A DNA stretch of 6,380 nt, taken from positions 1 through 6,380 of the forward strand of contig JAEOUB010000420.1 of assembly GCA_016839545.1 (NCBI GenBank). Reading direction: 5' to 3'. Positions 5,884-6,380 of this stretch are shown in pieces (the first letter of the stretch is position 1; each line of letters opens with the position of its first letter). The position numbers and the translations under genes are program-made. Under the pieces are notes generated by a model. That model was not told where the DNA came from. It saw only the letters and a program-made list of their open reading frames with translations, and did not search any database. The stretch is from Candidatus Kariarchaeota archaeon. GTDB taxonomy: Archaea; Asgardarchaeota; Heimdallarchaeia; Heimdallarchaeales; Kariarchaeaceae.

Positions 5884-6292
5884 AGATGGTTCTTGTAAAT
5901 TCGGTATTAATGACTTCTTCTTTAGGGATATCCAAGGTCAGTGCCACGAGGTTCTTTACTACCCAATCTCAGTGGCATGTATGGACTCAGAGCTCTTGGA
6001 GGCGGCAAAACAGCAACTGAGTATTATCATCAAGTCGTGGAAGCATGTCAGCCGGGAGGCCTATGTCTTTTCGGGAAATGACGCTTTCTTTGCGGCATTT
6101 GAGGAAGATCGTCTTATTCTGCCGGTCTTCGAAATTAGCCCCTCTCTCATCCAGGAGTTGGTTCCCCATCTCACAGAGGTTGACCATTCCACGTATGGAG
6201 CATGCAGATCAGTCTCTCTGACCCTGTCAGATTTCACTGCCTACTTACCGTTAATTGAGCAGAGCTATCGATTTGTGATGCTATCTCATTGA
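5873..6292 (+). CDS. Small unrecognised soluble protein (up to 139 residues)
   Basis: I do not recognise this family. The protein appears soluble, without signal peptide or membrane segment. It has a helical stretch near residues 39-57 (ELLEAAKQQLSIIIKSW), strand-like segments REAYVFSG (61-68) and RLILPVFEI (80-88), a helix at 89-100, and a C-terminal strand/helix run to YRFVMLSH. Four cysteines (8, 24, 36, 111) are scattered and form no CxxC pair. The start is unsettled: GTG 5873 gives the longest form and overlaps the divergent membrane-protein gene by 11 bp at its start; GTG 5972 or ATG 5981 (103 residues) would leave a normal divergent promoter gap of nearly 100 bp. No candidate has a convincing Shine-Dalgarno. 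The later starts look more reasonable given the promoter element at 5905, but codons 1-36 read like plausible protein, so the longest frame is given. Confidence 0.6.
   Translation: MIDTDGSCKFGINDFFFRDIQGQCHEVLYYPISVACMDSELLEAAKQQLSIIIKSWKHVSREAYVFSGNDAFFAAFEEDRLILPVFEISPSLIQELVPHLTEVDHSTYGACRSVSLTLSDFTAYLPLIEQSYRFVMLSH
5889..5900. repeat. 12-bp direct repeat, copy 2
   Basis: Exact second copy of GTTCTTGTAAAT, between the membrane-protein start codon (5883) and its TATA-like element (5905-5911). This position would suit a binding site that blocks the promoter, but chance or a small duplication is possible. Confidence 0.5.
5905..5911 (-). promoter_or_regulatory. TATA-like element before the membrane-protein gene
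   Basis: TATTAAT (ATTAATA on the minus strand) is centred 25 nt before the GTG at 5883, the spacing of a leaderless archaeal start, and no Shine-Dalgarno is present there. It lies inside the longest form of the plus-strand gene, which is one reason to suspect that gene starts further right. Confidence 0.4.
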
Positions 6293-6305
6293 ATCTTTCA
6301 TTGAA

Positions 6306-6380
6306 TCAATCGTTGAGATCCTCGAAAAAGCTCAGTAAACTCTGCAGCAGGTCTGATTCTTCGCCACTGATATGGCCATC
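6306..6380 (-). CDS. C-terminal end of a minus-strand gene, truncated by the window
   Basis: Reading leftward from the window edge gives 24 codons ending in TGA (complement of 6306-6308). The peptide begins DGHISGEESD and ends in an amphipathic, helix-like SLLSFFEDLND with alternating hydrophobic and acidic positions, as is common at the C-terminus of a folded protein. It would be convergent with the gene ending at 6292, 13 bases away. Too little is visible to name a family; the frame is open to the edge, but 24 codons can stay open by chance. Confidence 0.4.
   Translation of the reverse strand, partial: DGHISGEESDLLQSLLSFFEDLND

Noticed and set aside
5926..5933. GGATATCC palindrome resembling the TATA-like element at 3934-3945
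   Set aside because: Only 8 bp and no start codon sits at a suitable distance on either strand; likely chance.
1..6380. Defence island, toxin-antitoxin pair, mobile element or CRISPR
   Set aside because: No nuclease, transposase, integrase, helicase or repeat-spacer pattern is seen; the recognisable genes are metabolic or stress-related.

Overview
The window most likely comes from an archaeon, and no replicon or species can be named from it. The support is indirect. Three genes have an AT-rich, TATA-like element centred 24-26 nt before the start codon (YaaA-like gene, dipeptidase, membrane protein), the spacing expected of leaderless archaeal transcripts. A homologue of 2-phosphosulfolactate phosphatase (ComB, coenzyme M pathway) is present, although ComB relatives also occur in bacteria. 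Other starts have short GGAG Shine-Dalgarno matches, so leadered and leaderless genes would coexist. Coding is dense on both strands and base composition looks balanced. I see no tRNA, rRNA, CRISPR array, transposase or phage gene.

Layout from left to right: (1) 22-1567, plus strand: a ComB-family gene and, one base after its stop, an unrecognised 268-residue gene, probably one operon. (2) 1539-3841, minus strand: an amidase-signature enzyme followed 50 bp downstream by a short YaaA-like protein; the YaaA-like gene ends inside the end of the unknown gene (29-bp convergent overlap). (3) 3842-3964: a 123-bp divergent promoter region with a near-perfect inverted repeat and a palindromic TATA-like element. 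(4) 3965-5338, plus strand: a complete M20-family metallodipeptidase of the cytosolic non-specific (CNDP2/DUG1-like) type. (5) 5341-5883, minus strand: a small multi-pass membrane protein, tail to tail with the dipeptidase. (6) 5873-6292, plus strand: a small unrecognised protein whose longest open form overlaps the start of the membrane-protein gene. (7) 6306-6380: the 3' end of a minus-strand gene that continues past the window.

The clearest functional theme is amide and peptide hydrolysis. The amidase and the dipeptidase are transcribed away from a shared intergenic region carrying an operator-like repeat, so they may be co-regulated for using short peptides or amides. The ComB-like gene suggests sulfolactate metabolism, but no ComA, ComC, ComD or ComE partner is in view. 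I found no convincing sign of a defence, toxin or mobile system. The most promising unknowns are the 268-residue partner of the ComB gene and the small membrane/soluble pair at the right end.
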